Assembly (NCBI GenBank): GCA_965221555.1
Contig: OZ244895.1
Span: forward strand, 2,170,001 to 2,234,000
Length of the DNA stretch: 64,000 bases
Source of the DNA: JAJEAD01 sp965221555
GTDB taxonomy: Bacteria; Pseudomonadota; Gammaproteobacteria; HK1
Reading direction: 5' to 3'
The position numbers and the translations under genes are program-made. The notes below the pieces were generated by a model. That model ran no database searches and was not told where the DNA came from. It worked only from the letters and a program-made list of their open reading frames with translations. Below are positions 27,721 to 36,519 of the stretch, piece after piece (within the stretch, counting starts at the first letter, position 1; the number at the start of each line of letters is the position of its first letter).

Positions 27721-28045
27721 GAGAAGCCGGCATCGTCGCCATCGTCCGGGGCGATTCGGGAGCGCGGCGCGGTGCGGCCGTCTTCCCGGGTCGCGGTACC
27801 ACCCGGCTTCTCCGCCGGCTCGCGCCGGCGGCCTCTGCGAGTGGCGCGCATCCCGACACAGCGGGCTTGAACCACTCCGGCCCGGTCACGGGGGCCAGCC
27901 GGCTGGACCTACTGGAGGGGAGACCTCTTTCGGGCAGCGGCTCGAGGGTGATTTTCGCCGGTCCGCCGGCTCGGGGCTCCCACCGTCCCCCGATCGCTCG
28001 CGGCCGCAGTCAACCGGTTACTCGTCCCTGTCGTCGCCTTTGCTC
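27721..28045 (-). promoter_or_regulatory. T-box riboswitch, isoleucine specifier, controlling ileS
   Basis: Reading the minus strand from about 28045: AGGGACGAGTA (the AGTA arm of the specifier loop), stem CCGGT/ACCGG (28013-28017 with 27958-27962), an apical GC hairpin (27972-27992), then GCGAAAATCA, where GAA is the other arm of the loop-E motif and ATC (27950-27952) the specifier. Next a stem GAGTGG/CCACTC (27872-27877 with 27839-27844) and the T-box TGGTACCGCG (27792-27801) flanked by CCGGGT/ACCCGG. Its upstream GAGAAGCCGG (27803-27812) can pair instead with CCGGCTTCTC at 27721-27730, a plausible switching helix. Uncharged tRNA-Ile would pair ATC with its anticodon and TGGT with its acceptor end. 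Confidence 0.85.
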
Positions 28046-28076
28046 CAGGCCATCCACTGGTGGCCCGGACGGCGCG

Positions 28077-28104
28077 ATCTTACGCGCCGACGCATCCGAT
28101 GCAA
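28077..28104 (-). promoter_or_regulatory. Sigma-70-like promoter for the ileS leader
   Basis: On the minus strand TTGCAT (28099-28104) and TAAGAT (28077-28082) are separated by 16 bases. Transcription would start near 28070, about 25 bases before the first T-box stem, giving a leader of about 400 bases. Confidence 0.55.
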
Positions 28105-28166
28105 TGGGGGAGAGGGGCTTGGCCCCGGCCGGCGCCCGGTGGCCCGGAAAAAGTCGCCGAGTGTCG

Positions 28167-28195
28167 TTGGAAATTCCCGGACACCTGACTATGAT
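28167..28195 (+). promoter_or_regulatory. Sigma-70-like promoter for the HU-family gene
   Basis: TTGGAA (28167-28172) and TATGAT (28190-28195) are spaced by exactly 17 bases on the plus strand. The implied start near 28202 gives a leader of about 85 bases before ATG 28287. Confidence 0.6.
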
Positions 28196-28286
28196 TGCCA
28201 CGGTTTGGAGGACGGCGGCGCGGTGTTGCGGCGTCGCCGTGGTGGATGAAACAACCTGACGAGAATTCCCGAGGAGGCGAACTCAA

Positions 28287-28622
28287 ATGCCCAAAGCCAG
28301 AACGGGTGCGATCGGCGAGCCGTTAACCAAAACCCAACTCCTGTCCATGATTGCGGCGGAGACCGGGATGACGAGACGGGAAGTAGGGGCGGTGATGGAC
28401 GAGTTGAGCAGCATCGTCGGACGGCATATGAGGAAGCGGGGCGGAGCCGGTCAGTTCACGCTGCCCGGCCTGCTGAAGATCAAGACGGTCAGGAAGCCGG
28501 CGACCCGGGCGCGCAAGGGCAAGAACCCCTTTACCGGCGAAGAGATGATGTTCAAGGCGAAGCCGGCGCGCACCGTGGTGAAGATCCAGCCCCTCAAGGG
28601 CCTCAAGGAGATGGCCAACTGA
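28287..28622 (+). CDS. HU-family DNA-binding protein
   Basis: 111 residues with the HU/IHF fold: helical N-terminus (LTKTQLLSMIAAETGMTRRE) and the DNA-binding arm region RKPATRARKGKNPFTGEEMM. It is longer than HU (90) because of an extended N-terminus (MPKARTGAIGEP) and C-terminus (KIQPLKGLKEM), like the HU variants seen in several gammaproteobacteria. SD GGAGG lies 9 bases before the ATG. It is likely to bend or package DNA; it is divergent from ileS with its own promoter. Confidence 0.88.
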   Translation: MPKARTGAIGEPLTKTQLLSMIAAETGMTRREVGAVMDELSSIVGRHMRKRGGAGQFTLPGLLKIKTVRKPATRARKGKNPFTGEEMMFKAKPARTVVKIQPLKGLKEMAN

Positions 28623-28645
28623 GGGCCGCTCCTTCTCGACGGCCC
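28623..28645 (+). terminator. Hairpin between convergent HU and dapD genes
   Basis: GGGCCG and CGGCCC flank an 11-base loop right after the HU stop codon. There is no T-run, so intrinsic termination is uncertain; position between convergent genes is the main support. Confidence 0.3.
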
Positions 28646-28692
28646 CACCGGCGCTCCGGGGGGCCGACCGGTTTCGAAGGGTCCGCAAGGCG

Positions 28693-29517
28693 CTATCGGG
28701 CGCTGCGCAGCAGCTCGTTGATGCCGGTCTTGGCCCGAGTGCCTTCGTCGACCCGCTTCACGATGACGGCGCAATAGAGGCTGTAGCGCCCGTCGTCGGA
28801 GGGGAGATTCCCCGATACCACCACCGCCCCGGCCGGTACCCGCCCGTGGCTTGTCTCACCCGTCTCGCGGTCGTAGATACGGGTGCTCTGCCCGATGTAG
28901 ACGCCCATCGAGATGACGGCGCCGCGTTCCACCACGACGCCCTCCACGATCTCCGAGCGGGCCCCGATGAAACAGTCGTCCTCGATGATGGTGGGTCTGG
29001 CCTGTAAGGGCTCGAGGACGCCGCCGATCCCCACCCCGCCCGAGAGGTGCACGTTGCGGCCGATCTGAGCGCAGGAGCCGACGGTGGCCCAGGTATCGAC
29101 CATGGTGCCGCTGTCGACGAAGGCGCCGAGGTTGACGTAGCTCGGCATCATCACCACTCCCGGCGCGACGTGTGCGCCCCGGCGCACGATGGCCGGAGGC
29201 ACCACGCGCACTCCGCGCCGGCGGAGCGTCTGCGGGTCGTCGTCGACGAACTTGGTGGGGACCTTGTCGAAGTACTTCGCAAAGCCCCCGTCGATGACCC
29301 GGGTCTCGGTGATCACGAGGTAGAGCAGCACCGCTTTCTTGAGCCACTCGTTTACCCGCCAGCCGGAGTCCGTCGGCTCCGCGACCCTTGCCTCTCCCCG
29401 GTCGAGCAGGTCCATGGCTTCTTCCACCGCGTGGCGAACATCGCCATCGACCCGATCCGGGGCGAGCTCGCCACGGCGCTCGTAAGCCTCGGAAATCACC
29501 TTCTCCAGGTCCGTCAT
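28693..29517 (-). CDS. dapD: Tetrahydrodipicolinate N-succinyltransferase
   Basis: 274 residues, the standard DapD length. The left-handed beta-helix hexapeptides are visible around VNLGAFVDSGTMVDTWATVG, and GGVGIGGVLEPLQA is family-specific. It catalyses the succinyl-CoA-dependent step of lysine and diaminopimelate synthesis. Its ATG overlaps the queG stop by 4 bases (ATGA), so the two are translated from one message. Confidence 0.95.
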   Translation of the reverse strand: MTDLEKVISEAYERRGELAPDRVDGDVRHAVEEAMDLLDRGEARVAEPTDSGWRVNEWLKKAVLLYLVITETRVIDGGFAKYFDKVPTKFVDDDPQTLRRRGVRVVPPAIVRRGAHVAPGVVMMPSYVNLGAFVDSGTMVDTWATVGSCAQIGRNVHLSGGVGIGGVLEPLQARPTIIEDDCFIGARSEIVEGVVVERGAVISMGVYIGQSTRIYDRETGETSHGRVPAGAVVVSGNLPSDDGRYSLYCAVIVKRVDEGTRAKTGINELLRSAR

Positions 29518-30641
29518 CGTGTACTCCTTTCGTCGGAATCGGGGGCGCCGGCGTCATGCCGGGCGCGGTGTTGCTCAAGCGCCCACCGTACGTGTTCGCG
29601 CACCAGCGGTGAAGGGTGGTCGCGCCGGGACTCGAGCGCCCGGAGCACCGCGCCGGTGCCGCGCGCGTTGCCGAGCGCGACCGCGATGTTGCGCAGCCAG
29701 CCCGTGTACCCGGTTCTGCGCAGCGCGCTCCCTCGGGTCTTGCGGTCGAACTCGGCCTCGTCCCATCGGAACAGGTCGCAGAGGGCCGCATCGTCGAGTC
29801 CATGCCGCACGCGAAAGTCATCCTCCGGGCTCGGTGAGGAAAAGCGGTTCCATGGACATGCGATCTGGCAGTCGTCGCAGCCGAATATCCGGTTGCCGAG
29901 CGCGGGCCGGAACTCCACCGGAATGCTGCCCCGGAACTCTATGGTCAGGTACGAGATGCAGCGTCTCGCGTCGAGCTCATAGGGCCCGGTAATCGCCGCG
30001 GTGGGGCAGGCGTCGATGCAGGCGCGGCAGCTGCCGCAGTGCTCGGTCGCGGGGGTGTCGGCGGGCAGCGGCAGGTCCGTGTAGAGCTCGCCGAGAAAGA
30101 ACCAGGACCCGGACTCGCGGCAGAGCAGATTGGTGTGCTTTCCGATCCAGCCGAGGCCGGCGTTGCGGGCGAGCGCCTTTTCCAGCACCGGCGCGCTGTC
30201 CACGAAGGCTCGATATCCGAAGGGTCCCACCTCGGTCTGTATGCGTCGCGCGAGCGCGTTCAATCGCGTCCTCAGCACCTTGTGATAATCGCGTCCGAGC
30301 GCATAGCGCGAGATGTAGGCCCGGGTGCCGTCGCCGAGCACCGAGGCCGCGGGAGCGGAAGGCGTCGGCCAGTAGTCCATGCGCGCGGAGATGACGCTCA
30401 TCGTGCCCGGGCGCAGAGCCCGGGGACGGCTGCGCAGGGTGCCGTGACGGCGCATGTAGCGCATTTCTCCGTGGCGACCGTCGTCGAGCCACGCGAGGAG
30501 GCGCGCCTCGTCTTCCTCGAGGCGGGTGTCGGTGATCCCGATTCGCGCGAACCCGAGACCCCGTCCCCAACGCTTGATGTCGGCGGCGAGGCGTTCGCGG
30601 TCGAGCCCACCCGCATCGCATCCCGGGCTTCCCATGCTCAA
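29514..30641 (-). CDS. queG: Epoxyqueuosine reductase
   Basis: 375 residues with two 4Fe-4S motifs (CGSCRACIDACP, and a second starting CDDCQIACPW), the cobalamin-binding N-terminal block (LGWIGKHTNLL) and RYALGRDYHKVLR. It reduces epoxyqueuosine to queuosine in the wobble base of tRNA(GUN) and needs B12; an ATP:cob(I)alamin adenosyltransferase gene is at 55759. Two close starts are possible (30641 or 30635). It overlaps dapD, an arrangement I cannot explain functionally. Confidence 0.94.
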   Translation of the reverse strand: MSMGSPGCDAGGLDRERLAADIKRWGRGLGFARIGITDTRLEEDEARLLAWLDDGRHGEMRYMRRHGTLRSRPRALRPGTMSVISARMDYWPTPSAPAASVLGDGTRAYISRYALGRDYHKVLRTRLNALARRIQTEVGPFGYRAFVDSAPVLEKALARNAGLGWIGKHTNLLCRESGSWFFLGELYTDLPLPADTPATEHCGSCRACIDACPTAAITGPYELDARRCISYLTIEFRGSIPVEFRPALGNRIFGCDDCQIACPWNRFSSPSPEDDFRVRHGLDDAALCDLFRWDEAEFDRKTRGSALRRTGYTGWLRNIAVALGNARGTGAVLRALESRRDHPSPLVREHVRWALEQHRARHDAGAPDSDERSTR

Positions 30642-30908
30642 GCGATCATAACCCGCACCGGGGTCACGCAGGCTCTACGGGAACGTTTCGCTCTGGCCGG
30701 CGGCGGCGGGATGCGAACCGGCATCGTTTGCTCGGCCCGCAAGGGACGGGGCTTTCGTTCCGGCCCGCGTGAGCGGGTCCGGGCGGGCTCCGGGCGCATC
30801 GCGGGGCCCGGTTTCCGCCTCAACGAACGGGGATCGCGAAGGTGACGGCGTAGCACCGCATCCGATACGCTATGTCGTTTTCTTTCGTACCGGTATGGCA
30901 AGCGGAGG

Positions 30909-32024
30909 ATGCGTAGGGTGTCGAAGGTTCTCGTACTTCCGGGAGACGGTATCGGTCCCGAGGTCGTTCGCGAAGCGGTCAAGGTGCTGGAGGCGCTGCG
31001 CGCAAGCGGCGCGATCGAGATCGAGATCGAATTCGCCGACATCGGCGGCGTCGCGGTGGATGCCCATGGTGACCCCCTGCCGCGGGCGACACTGGGCGCG
31101 GCGCTGGCCGCGGACGCGGTGCTGCTCGGTGCGGTGGGCGGGCCGAAATGGGAGGCGATTGAGCGCGCGATTCGTCCCGAGCGGGGCCTGCTGCGCCTGC
31201 GTTCCGAGCTCGGGGTGTTCGCCAATCTCCGTCCCGCCCTTCTCTTTCCGCCCCTTGCCGGCGCATCGACCCTTCGCGGCGAAGTGGTCGCGGGCCTGGA
31301 CATCCTCATCGTGCGCGAGTTGACCGGCGGCATCTACTTCGGGGAGCCACGCGGGATCCGCGAACGCGCGCGGGACGGGGAACGCGAGGGTTTCAACACC
31401 ATGGTCTACCGGGAATCCGAGATCGAGCGGATCTGCCGGGTGGCTTTCGATGCGGCATCGAGGCGCGCAGGCCGGGTCTGCTCGGTGGACAAGGCCAACG
31501 TGCTGGAAACGAGCGAGCTGTGGCGCGAAGTGGCGCAGAGGGTCGCGCAAGAGTATCCGGATTCAAATCTCAGCCACATGTACGTGGACAATGCCGCGAT
31601 GCAGCTCGTGCGCGCGCCCACCCAGTTCGACGTGCTGGTCACCGGCAACATGTTCGGGGACATCCTCTCCGATCTCGCGTCCATGCTGACCGGTTCCATC
31701 GGGTTGCTGCCCTCGGCGTCCCTGGACGAGCGGGGAAAGGGACTCTACGAGCCGATTCACGGCGCCGCCCCCGACATCGCGGGACATGGCGTGGCCAATC
31801 CGCTCGCGGCCATCCTTTCGGTGGCGATGATGCTGCGCCACTCCCTCGGGGCGCCGGATCTCGCTCGGCGGGTCGAGAACGCGGTGGGCCGGGTCCTCGA
31901 GATGGGGCTTCGGACTCCCGACATCGCAGATGGAGGAGAGGAGACGGTGGGAACGCGCCACATGGGCGATGCGGTGCGCGATGCCCTCGATCTCCGGCAG
32001 GATGACAGAGCGGGCCACCCATGA
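30909..32024 (+). CDS. leuB: 3-isopropylmalate dehydrogenase
   Basis: 371 residues. The N-terminal KVLVLPGDGIGPEVVREAVK and the metal/substrate region NMFGDILSDLASMLTGSIGL are diagnostic. It oxidises 3-isopropylmalate to the leucine precursor with NAD. It heads the plus-strand block that continues with asd and fimV. leuC and leuD would be expected just upstream in relatives but are not here: dapD-queG on the opposite strand take that place, 267 bases away. Confidence 0.95.
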   Translation: MRRVSKVLVLPGDGIGPEVVREAVKVLEALRASGAIEIEIEFADIGGVAVDAHGDPLPRATLGAALAADAVLLGAVGGPKWEAIERAIRPERGLLRLRSELGVFANLRPALLFPPLAGASTLRGEVVAGLDILIVRELTGGIYFGEPRGIRERARDGEREGFNTMVYRESEIERICRVAFDAASRRAGRVCSVDKANVLETSELWREVAQRVAQEYPDSNLSHMYVDNAAMQLVRAPTQFDVLVTGNMFGDILSDLASMLTGSIGLLPSASLDERGKGLYEPIHGAAPDIAGHGVANPLAAILSVAMMLRHSLGAPDLARRVENAVGRVLEMGLRTPDIADGGEETVGTRHMGDAVRDALDLRQDDRAGHP

Positions 32025-32174
32025 CCGGGCCGACCCCGGGTGGCGGAAACACGGGCCGGGCGTCGCTTCGGTACGTCGTCGACTGGGTATCGATTACGAG
32101 GGCCGCTACCTCCGGGTAGCCGGGCCGGCGGTCAGACAAACAGGTTCTCCCGCTGTGTGGAGTCGCGGCGGTGA

Positions 32175-33245
32175 ATGAGAGGCATGAAGAGAATGGATGA
32201 CAAGCGTTTGAACGTGGCGGTGGTGGGAGCGACCGGCGCGGTGGGCGAGGCGATGATCGAGGTGCTTCAGGAGCGCCGCTTCCCCGTCGCGCGCCTTTCT
32301 CCTCTCGCGAGCCGGCGCTCGGCCGGGCGCGAAGTGATGTTCCAGGGCAAAGGGCAGCGCATCGAGGCGCTCGAGGACTTCGGGTTCGAAGATATCGACA
32401 TCGCGCTCTTCTCGGCCGGCGCTTCGGTGGCGGGCGAGCATGCGCCCCGGGCGGCCGCGGCCGGTTGCACGGTGGTGGACAACAGCTCGTGCTTTCGCTA
32501 CGACCCGGACATCCCTCTGGTGGTGCCGGAGGTCAATCCCGAGGCCCTCGACGGGTTCCGCGGGCGTGGCATCATCGCCAACCCCAACTGCTCGACGATT
32601 CAGCTGGTGATGGCGCTCAAGCCTCTCCATGACGCCTTCGGCATCGAACGGATCAACGTCGCGACCTACCAGGCGGTTTCCGGGACGGGACGCGAGGCCA
32701 TCGACGAGCTTGGCGCGCAGAGCGCCGCGCACCTTCAGGGAGGGTCGGCCGAGAGTGGCGTCTATCCCGTGCAGATCGCCTTCAATGCGCTTCCGCACTG
32801 CGACGTCTTTCTCGACAACGGCTACACCCGGGAGGAGATGAAGATCGTCTGGGAGACGCGCAAGATCCTGGGCGACGAGAGTATCCGCGTCAACGCCACC
32901 GCGGTCCGCGTGCCGGTCTTCTTCGGCCATTCCGAAGCGGTGCACATCGAGACCCGCGTCAAGGCCGGCGTCGAAGAGGCAAGACGCCTCCTCGATGCCA
33001 TGCCGGGGGTCTCGGTGATCGACGGTCGTGCGGATGCGGCGTATCCGACCGCGGCCACGCACGCCACGGGGACCGATGACGTGTTCGTGGGCCGCATTCG
33101 CGAGGACATCTCCCACCCCCGAGGACTCAATCTGTGGGTGGTTTCGGACAATCTGCGCAAGGGGGCCGCCCTGAACAGCGTGCAGATCGCGGAGATGGTG
33201 ATGCGAAACCACGTCGGGAGCCTCAGGGGGCCGAAGGCGGCATGA
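32175..33245 (+). CDS. asd: Aspartate-semialdehyde dehydrogenase
   Basis: 356 residues from 32175; ATGs at 32184 and 32193 are equally possible because no site has a convincing SD, and the family N-terminus RLNVAVVGATGAVGE starts just after 32193. Catalytic Cys is in IIANPNCSTIQL. It forms aspartate semialdehyde for lysine, threonine, methionine and cell-wall diaminopimelate. It sits between leuB and fimV, as in Pseudomonas and relatives. Confidence 0.95.
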   Translation: MRGMKRMDDKRLNVAVVGATGAVGEAMIEVLQERRFPVARLSPLASRRSAGREVMFQGKGQRIEALEDFGFEDIDIALFSAGASVAGEHAPRAAAAGCTVVDNSSCFRYDPDIPLVVPEVNPEALDGFRGRGIIANPNCSTIQLVMALKPLHDAFGIERINVATYQAVSGTGREAIDELGAQSAAHLQGGSAESGVYPVQIAFNALPHCDVFLDNGYTREEMKIVWETRKILGDESIRVNATAVRVPVFFGHSEAVHIETRVKAGVEEARRLLDAMPGVSVIDGRADAAYPTAATHATGTDDVFVGRIREDISHPRGLNLWVVSDNLRKGAALNSVQIAEMVMRNHVGSLRGPKAA

Positions 33246-33261
33246 ACGCGAGGGGTGCTTC

Positions 33262-35094
33262 ATGAAGCGCCTGGCCATGATGCTCGTCGCGGGCCTTTGG
33301 CTCGCGGCCGCGGGCCGCGGGCTGGCCCTGGAGCTCGGTGACATCGAAGTGGGATCGCTGCGTGGCGAGCCGCTCATGGCGCGCATCGCCCTGATCGATC
33401 TCGCCGGAGCGCGGGCCGGTGAGCTGAAGGTGGGGCTCGGCGGGCCGGAGGCCTTTGCCCGGGCCGGAATCGAGCGCCTCGACCACCTGCTCTCGCTCGA
33501 GTTCGAGGTCGTGGCCGAGGGCGCGGAGCCCCCTCACATCATGATCCGGGGCCGTGATCCGGTCGATTCGCCCTCCGCGACCTTCCTGGTCGAGGCGGTG
33601 GGGCCGTCGGGCAGGACACTGCGCGAGTACACCGTTCTGCTCGACGCCGCCCCGCGGCGCAGGGTCAGCTTCTACGGCCCGGTCCGAAGCACTGACACCC
33701 TGTGGTCGCTCGCTGGCACTTACCGGTCCGAGGACGTAAGCGTGCAGCGGATGATGCTCGCGATGCTGGCGCTGAACCCGCACGCCTTCTCCATCGCGAA
33801 CGTCAACGCCTTGCGCAAGGGGGCGATCCTCGAGATCCCCGCTCCGGAGCGTATCGGGCCCGACGACAAGGCCTCCGCCATCCGGGAGGTGCACCGCCAG
33901 AACGAGGCCTGGAAAGCCTACTTCGGGTCGGCCGGAGGGCAAGCCGCCGCCGCCGACATCGAGGCGCCGGGGTCGGGGGGCGCCGAGGTGGCGGCGCCGA
34001 CGCCCTCGGAGTCGGCGCCCGACGCGGCGGCGCAGAGCCGGGAGGGGGACGGAGAGGCGCGGGACGCGGAGCTGCGGGTGGTCGTGCCCGCGAGCGCGGA
34101 ATCCACGGATAGCGACCGGCAACAGGCGCTGCGCGCCGAGCTCGACCTCGCACTGGAGGAAGCGGACTCGAAGGGCCAGGAGCTCGTCGAGCTGAACGCT
34201 CGGCTCGATGAGGCGGAGCAGCTCATCGTCGACCTGCAGCGCCTGGTCCACCTCAAGGATGACGATATCGCCGCTCTGGCGGGCCGGCTGGCGGCCGAGG
34301 CCGAAGCGGCGGAGCAGGCGCGTGCGGAGGCGGCGGCGCAGGCTCGGACCGCGGCGCTGGCGCGGGCGGAAGCGGTGGCGCAGGCCGAAGCGGCCGCGCG
34401 GGCGCGCGAGGAAGCCGCAATGCACGCCGAGGCCGCGGCGGCGCTACGCAGGGAAGTGGCGGAGCCCGCCACCCTGGCGAGCGCGCTCGATCCGCCCCTT
34501 GCCGAGCGGCCGCAGGATGAGCGCGAGGCGGGTCCCGCCGGCCTCGCCGCTCTGCCCGACCTGCTCCGGAGCCTGGAAGACGAGCTCGGTTTCAGTCCGG
34601 TGGTGGGCGGAGTCGGGCTCGTCGGCGTCATTCTCATACTGGGTGGACTGATATCACTCATGCGCCGGAGAGGGTCGGCGGCGGAGGATCCCGACGAGGA
34701 AGAGTCTTCGGCGCGAGGCGACACCGTGTCGAATCTTCAGGCAATGGATCGGGTGCTCGAGAAGGAAGGCGTGGGGTTGGGGGACGGAGACGCTTCCTCC
34801 TCGCCCGCGAAGCGGACATCCCGAGACCGGCGCGGGCCACTCGGCGAGGCGACCGAGGTGGAAGACTTCGATATCGGAATTGATACGGATGCGCCGGAGG
34901 GTCTCGCCGCGGTCGAGACGGAGGAGGACCTGACCGGCGACGTCGATGAGTTCCAGACCAAGCTCGATCTGGCCCAGACCTACATCGACATGGAAGACTT
35001 CGACAATGCCCGGGTCCTGTTGCGCGAAGTGCAGGCCGAGGGCGATCTCGAACAGCGGGCGATTGCCCGCTATCTGGCCGGCAAGATTCCCTGA
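33262..35094 (+). CDS. fimV: FimV, type IV pilus/polar hub protein
   Basis: 610 residues. Signal peptide (1-27, MMLVAGLWLAAAGRGLAL), the conserved FimV N-terminal domain beginning ELGDIEVGSLRGEPLMARI, a LysM-like segment (about 140-190, TDTLWSLAGTYRSEDVSVQR), an Ala/Glu-rich coiled coil (about 280-400), one TM helix (FSPVVGGVGLVGVILILGGL, about 448-470), an acidic cytoplasmic stretch and the C-terminal TPR-like block DEFQTKLDLAQTYIDMEDFD. It anchors pilus assembly and polar signalling proteins to peptidoglycan. It is at the short end for the family. Confidence 0.93.
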   Translation: MKRLAMMLVAGLWLAAAGRGLALELGDIEVGSLRGEPLMARIALIDLAGARAGELKVGLGGPEAFARAGIERLDHLLSLEFEVVAEGAEPPHIMIRGRDPVDSPSATFLVEAVGPSGRTLREYTVLLDAAPRRRVSFYGPVRSTDTLWSLAGTYRSEDVSVQRMMLAMLALNPHAFSIANVNALRKGAILEIPAPERIGPDDKASAIREVHRQNEAWKAYFGSAGGQAAAADIEAPGSGGAEVAAPTPSESAPDAAAQSREGDGEARDAELRVVVPASAESTDSDRQQALRAELDLALEEADSKGQELVELNARLDEAEQLIVDLQRLVHLKDDDIAALAGRLAAEAEAAEQARAEAAAQARTAALARAEAVAQAEAAARAREEAAMHAEAAAALRREVAEPATLASALDPPLAERPQDEREAGPAGLAALPDLLRSLEDELGFSPVVGGVGLVGVILILGGLISLMRRRGSAAEDPDEEESSARGDTVSNLQAMDRVLEKEGVGLGDGDASSSPAKRTSRDRRGPLGEATEVEDFDIGIDTDAPEGLAAVETEEDLTGDVDEFQTKLDLAQTYIDMEDFDNARVLLREVQAEGDLEQRAIARYLAGKIP

Positions 35095-35188
35095 GGAGCG
35101 ACATCTTCGACCGCACGGCACGCCAGTCGCGACATCTGGCCGATCCGCGGTTGCGGATGCGCAAACGCCGGCATTCGCGTTCCCGGGT

Positions 35189-35254
35189 CACGAATTTTCA
35201 CCAGTCTTCGGTAGTTTCGAGCGTCAAGATGCCGCGATGGTGGGGCGCCCGGAC
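35189..35254 (+). repeat. Dispersed intergenic repeat, fragment F1 (left end only)
   Basis: GAATTTTCACCAGTCTTCGG and GTCAAGATGCCGCGATGGTG match the first third of the forward-orientation family. The match stops where copy F2 begins in the opposite orientation, so F2 appears to have inserted into, or next to, an older copy. Confidence 0.6.
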
Positions 35255-35258
35255 CTGA

Positions 35259-35544
35259 CCCGGATGATTCACCGATTTCCTGCTGCGGACGCCAATATGC
35301 TCGTGTTAGCGGGCCTCCCTCCGTCGCGGCGCTTTCGACGTAGTGTCAGCTACCTGCTGCGCTGCGCAGTCCTGCTTCGCTTGCAGGCCGGGCAAGCCAT
35401 CCTTGGCTTGCCCGCTCGCCGGGGCAAAGCGCCAGGGGCGCTTCGCCTGTTTCCGGCTCGCCGTTGCGCGTCTTTCGGTCCGTGCTTCCGGCTATCACGG
35501 CATCTTGACACCCGAGGCGGCCGAAAATCGGTGAAACATCCGGG
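35259..35544 (-). repeat. Dispersed intergenic repeat, copy F2 (long form, reverse orientation)
   Basis: 286 bases from CCCGGATGATTCACCGATTT to ATCGGTGAAACATCCGGG; flanks are CTGA and CTAA. The centre has a perfect 10-bp palindrome GGGCAAGCCA/TGGCTTGCCC with a 4-base loop (35390-35413) that short copies lack. It occupies the middle of the 609-base spacer between fimV and truA, flanked by fragments F1 and F3. Confidence 0.85.
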
Positions 35545-35591
35545 CTAAAGACGCGCCAGGCTGATCCGGAGACAGACAGAGCGGCGTAATT

Positions 35592-35654
35592 GAGAGCGGT
35601 CCGCAACCGCAGGCAAACTGGCCCGTGCAGTAGAAAACAGATGGGATATCGTGG
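35592..35654 (+). repeat. Dispersed intergenic repeat, degenerate fragment F3
   Basis: CCGCAACCGC, CAAACTGGC and GCAGTAGAAAACAG followed by a degenerate GGGATATCGTGGCTAA resemble the last third of the family (compare CCGCAACCGCGAGCATATTGG in copy H). The match is weak and only suggests an old remnant just before truA. Confidence 0.4.
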
Positions 35655-35703
35655 CTAAAATAATGAATTCATTCTAGATCGTGGTTGATGTCCCGGTATC
35701 CCG

Positions 35704-36483
35704 ATGCGCGTCGTTCTCGGAGTAGAGTACGACGGCACGCACTTCGCCGGCTGGGCGAGACAACCCGGCGTGCGCACCGTGGCCGAGGTGCTGGAGCGTG
35801 CCTTGTCGGCGATCGCGGGCCATTCGGTGGCCACGGTGTGCGCGGGGCGCACCGATGCCGGAGTGCACGCGACCGGCCAGGTGGCGCACTTCGATACCGA
35901 CGCGATTCGGCCGCAACGGGCCTGGGTCCTGGGGGTGAACAACCACCTGCCCGCCGATGTCGCGGTGCGCTGGGGATGCGATTCGGATGAGGACTTCCAC
36001 GCACGCTACTCCGCCCTTCGCCGCCACTACCGCTACGTCATCCACAACCATGCCGTGCGTTCGCCGCTCCTCGCCTCGCGCACCGCCCGCTTCCATCGCA
36101 GACTCGATGTGGAAGCGATGCGCCGCGCCGCGCGCGCACTGGTGGGAGAGCACGATTTCAGCGCCTACCGCGCATCCGACTGCCAGGCGCGCAACCCGGT
36201 GAGACGCGTCCATCACCTGGAGATCGAGCGCCACGGGGATTTCGTGGTCGTCGACGTGTGCGCGAACGCCTTTCTCAAGCGCATGGTGCGCAATCTCGTC
36301 GGCGTGCTGCACGCGGTGGGCAGCGGCGATCGGCCCGTCGAGTGGGCGGGCGAGGTGCTCGCTTCCCGCTCCCGGATTCGCGGCGGCGTGACCGCTCCGC
36401 CCCAGGGGCTGTACCTTGTCCGGGTGGAGTACGCGGCGCGATTCCGATTGCCTTCGGTTTCCCATTGGAGACCCCTTTGGTAG
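35704..36483 (+). CDS. truA: tRNA pseudouridine(38-40) synthase
   Basis: 259 residues. Catalytic Asp51 lies in CAGRTDAGVHA, and the N-terminal GVEYDGTHFAGW and C-terminal FLKRMVRNLVGVL blocks are standard. It modifies uridines 38-40 in the tRNA anticodon arm. It sits between fimV and trpF as in many gammaproteobacteria, but here a 600-base repeat-filled spacer separates it from fimV. Confidence 0.95.
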   Translation: MRVVLGVEYDGTHFAGWARQPGVRTVAEVLERALSAIAGHSVATVCAGRTDAGVHATGQVAHFDTDAIRPQRAWVLGVNNHLPADVAVRWGCDSDEDFHARYSALRRHYRYVIHNHAVRSPLLASRTARFHRRLDVEAMRRAARALVGEHDFSAYRASDCQARNPVRRVHHLEIERHGDFVVVDVCANAFLKRMVRNLVGVLHAVGSGDRPVEWAGEVLASRSRIRGGVTAPPQGLYLVRVEYAARFRLPSVSHWRPLW

Positions 36484-36519
36484 TCTCTCCTGCCCCGCAG
36501 GCAGCCGTCCGGCCCCGGC

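Noticed and set aside
24482..28249. A 1255-codon plus-strand open frame antisense to ileS
   Set aside because: It is the GC-rich shadow of the ileS frame. Its translation is His/Val/Gly/Arg-rich with no domain, and it runs through the T-box leader and the HU promoter.
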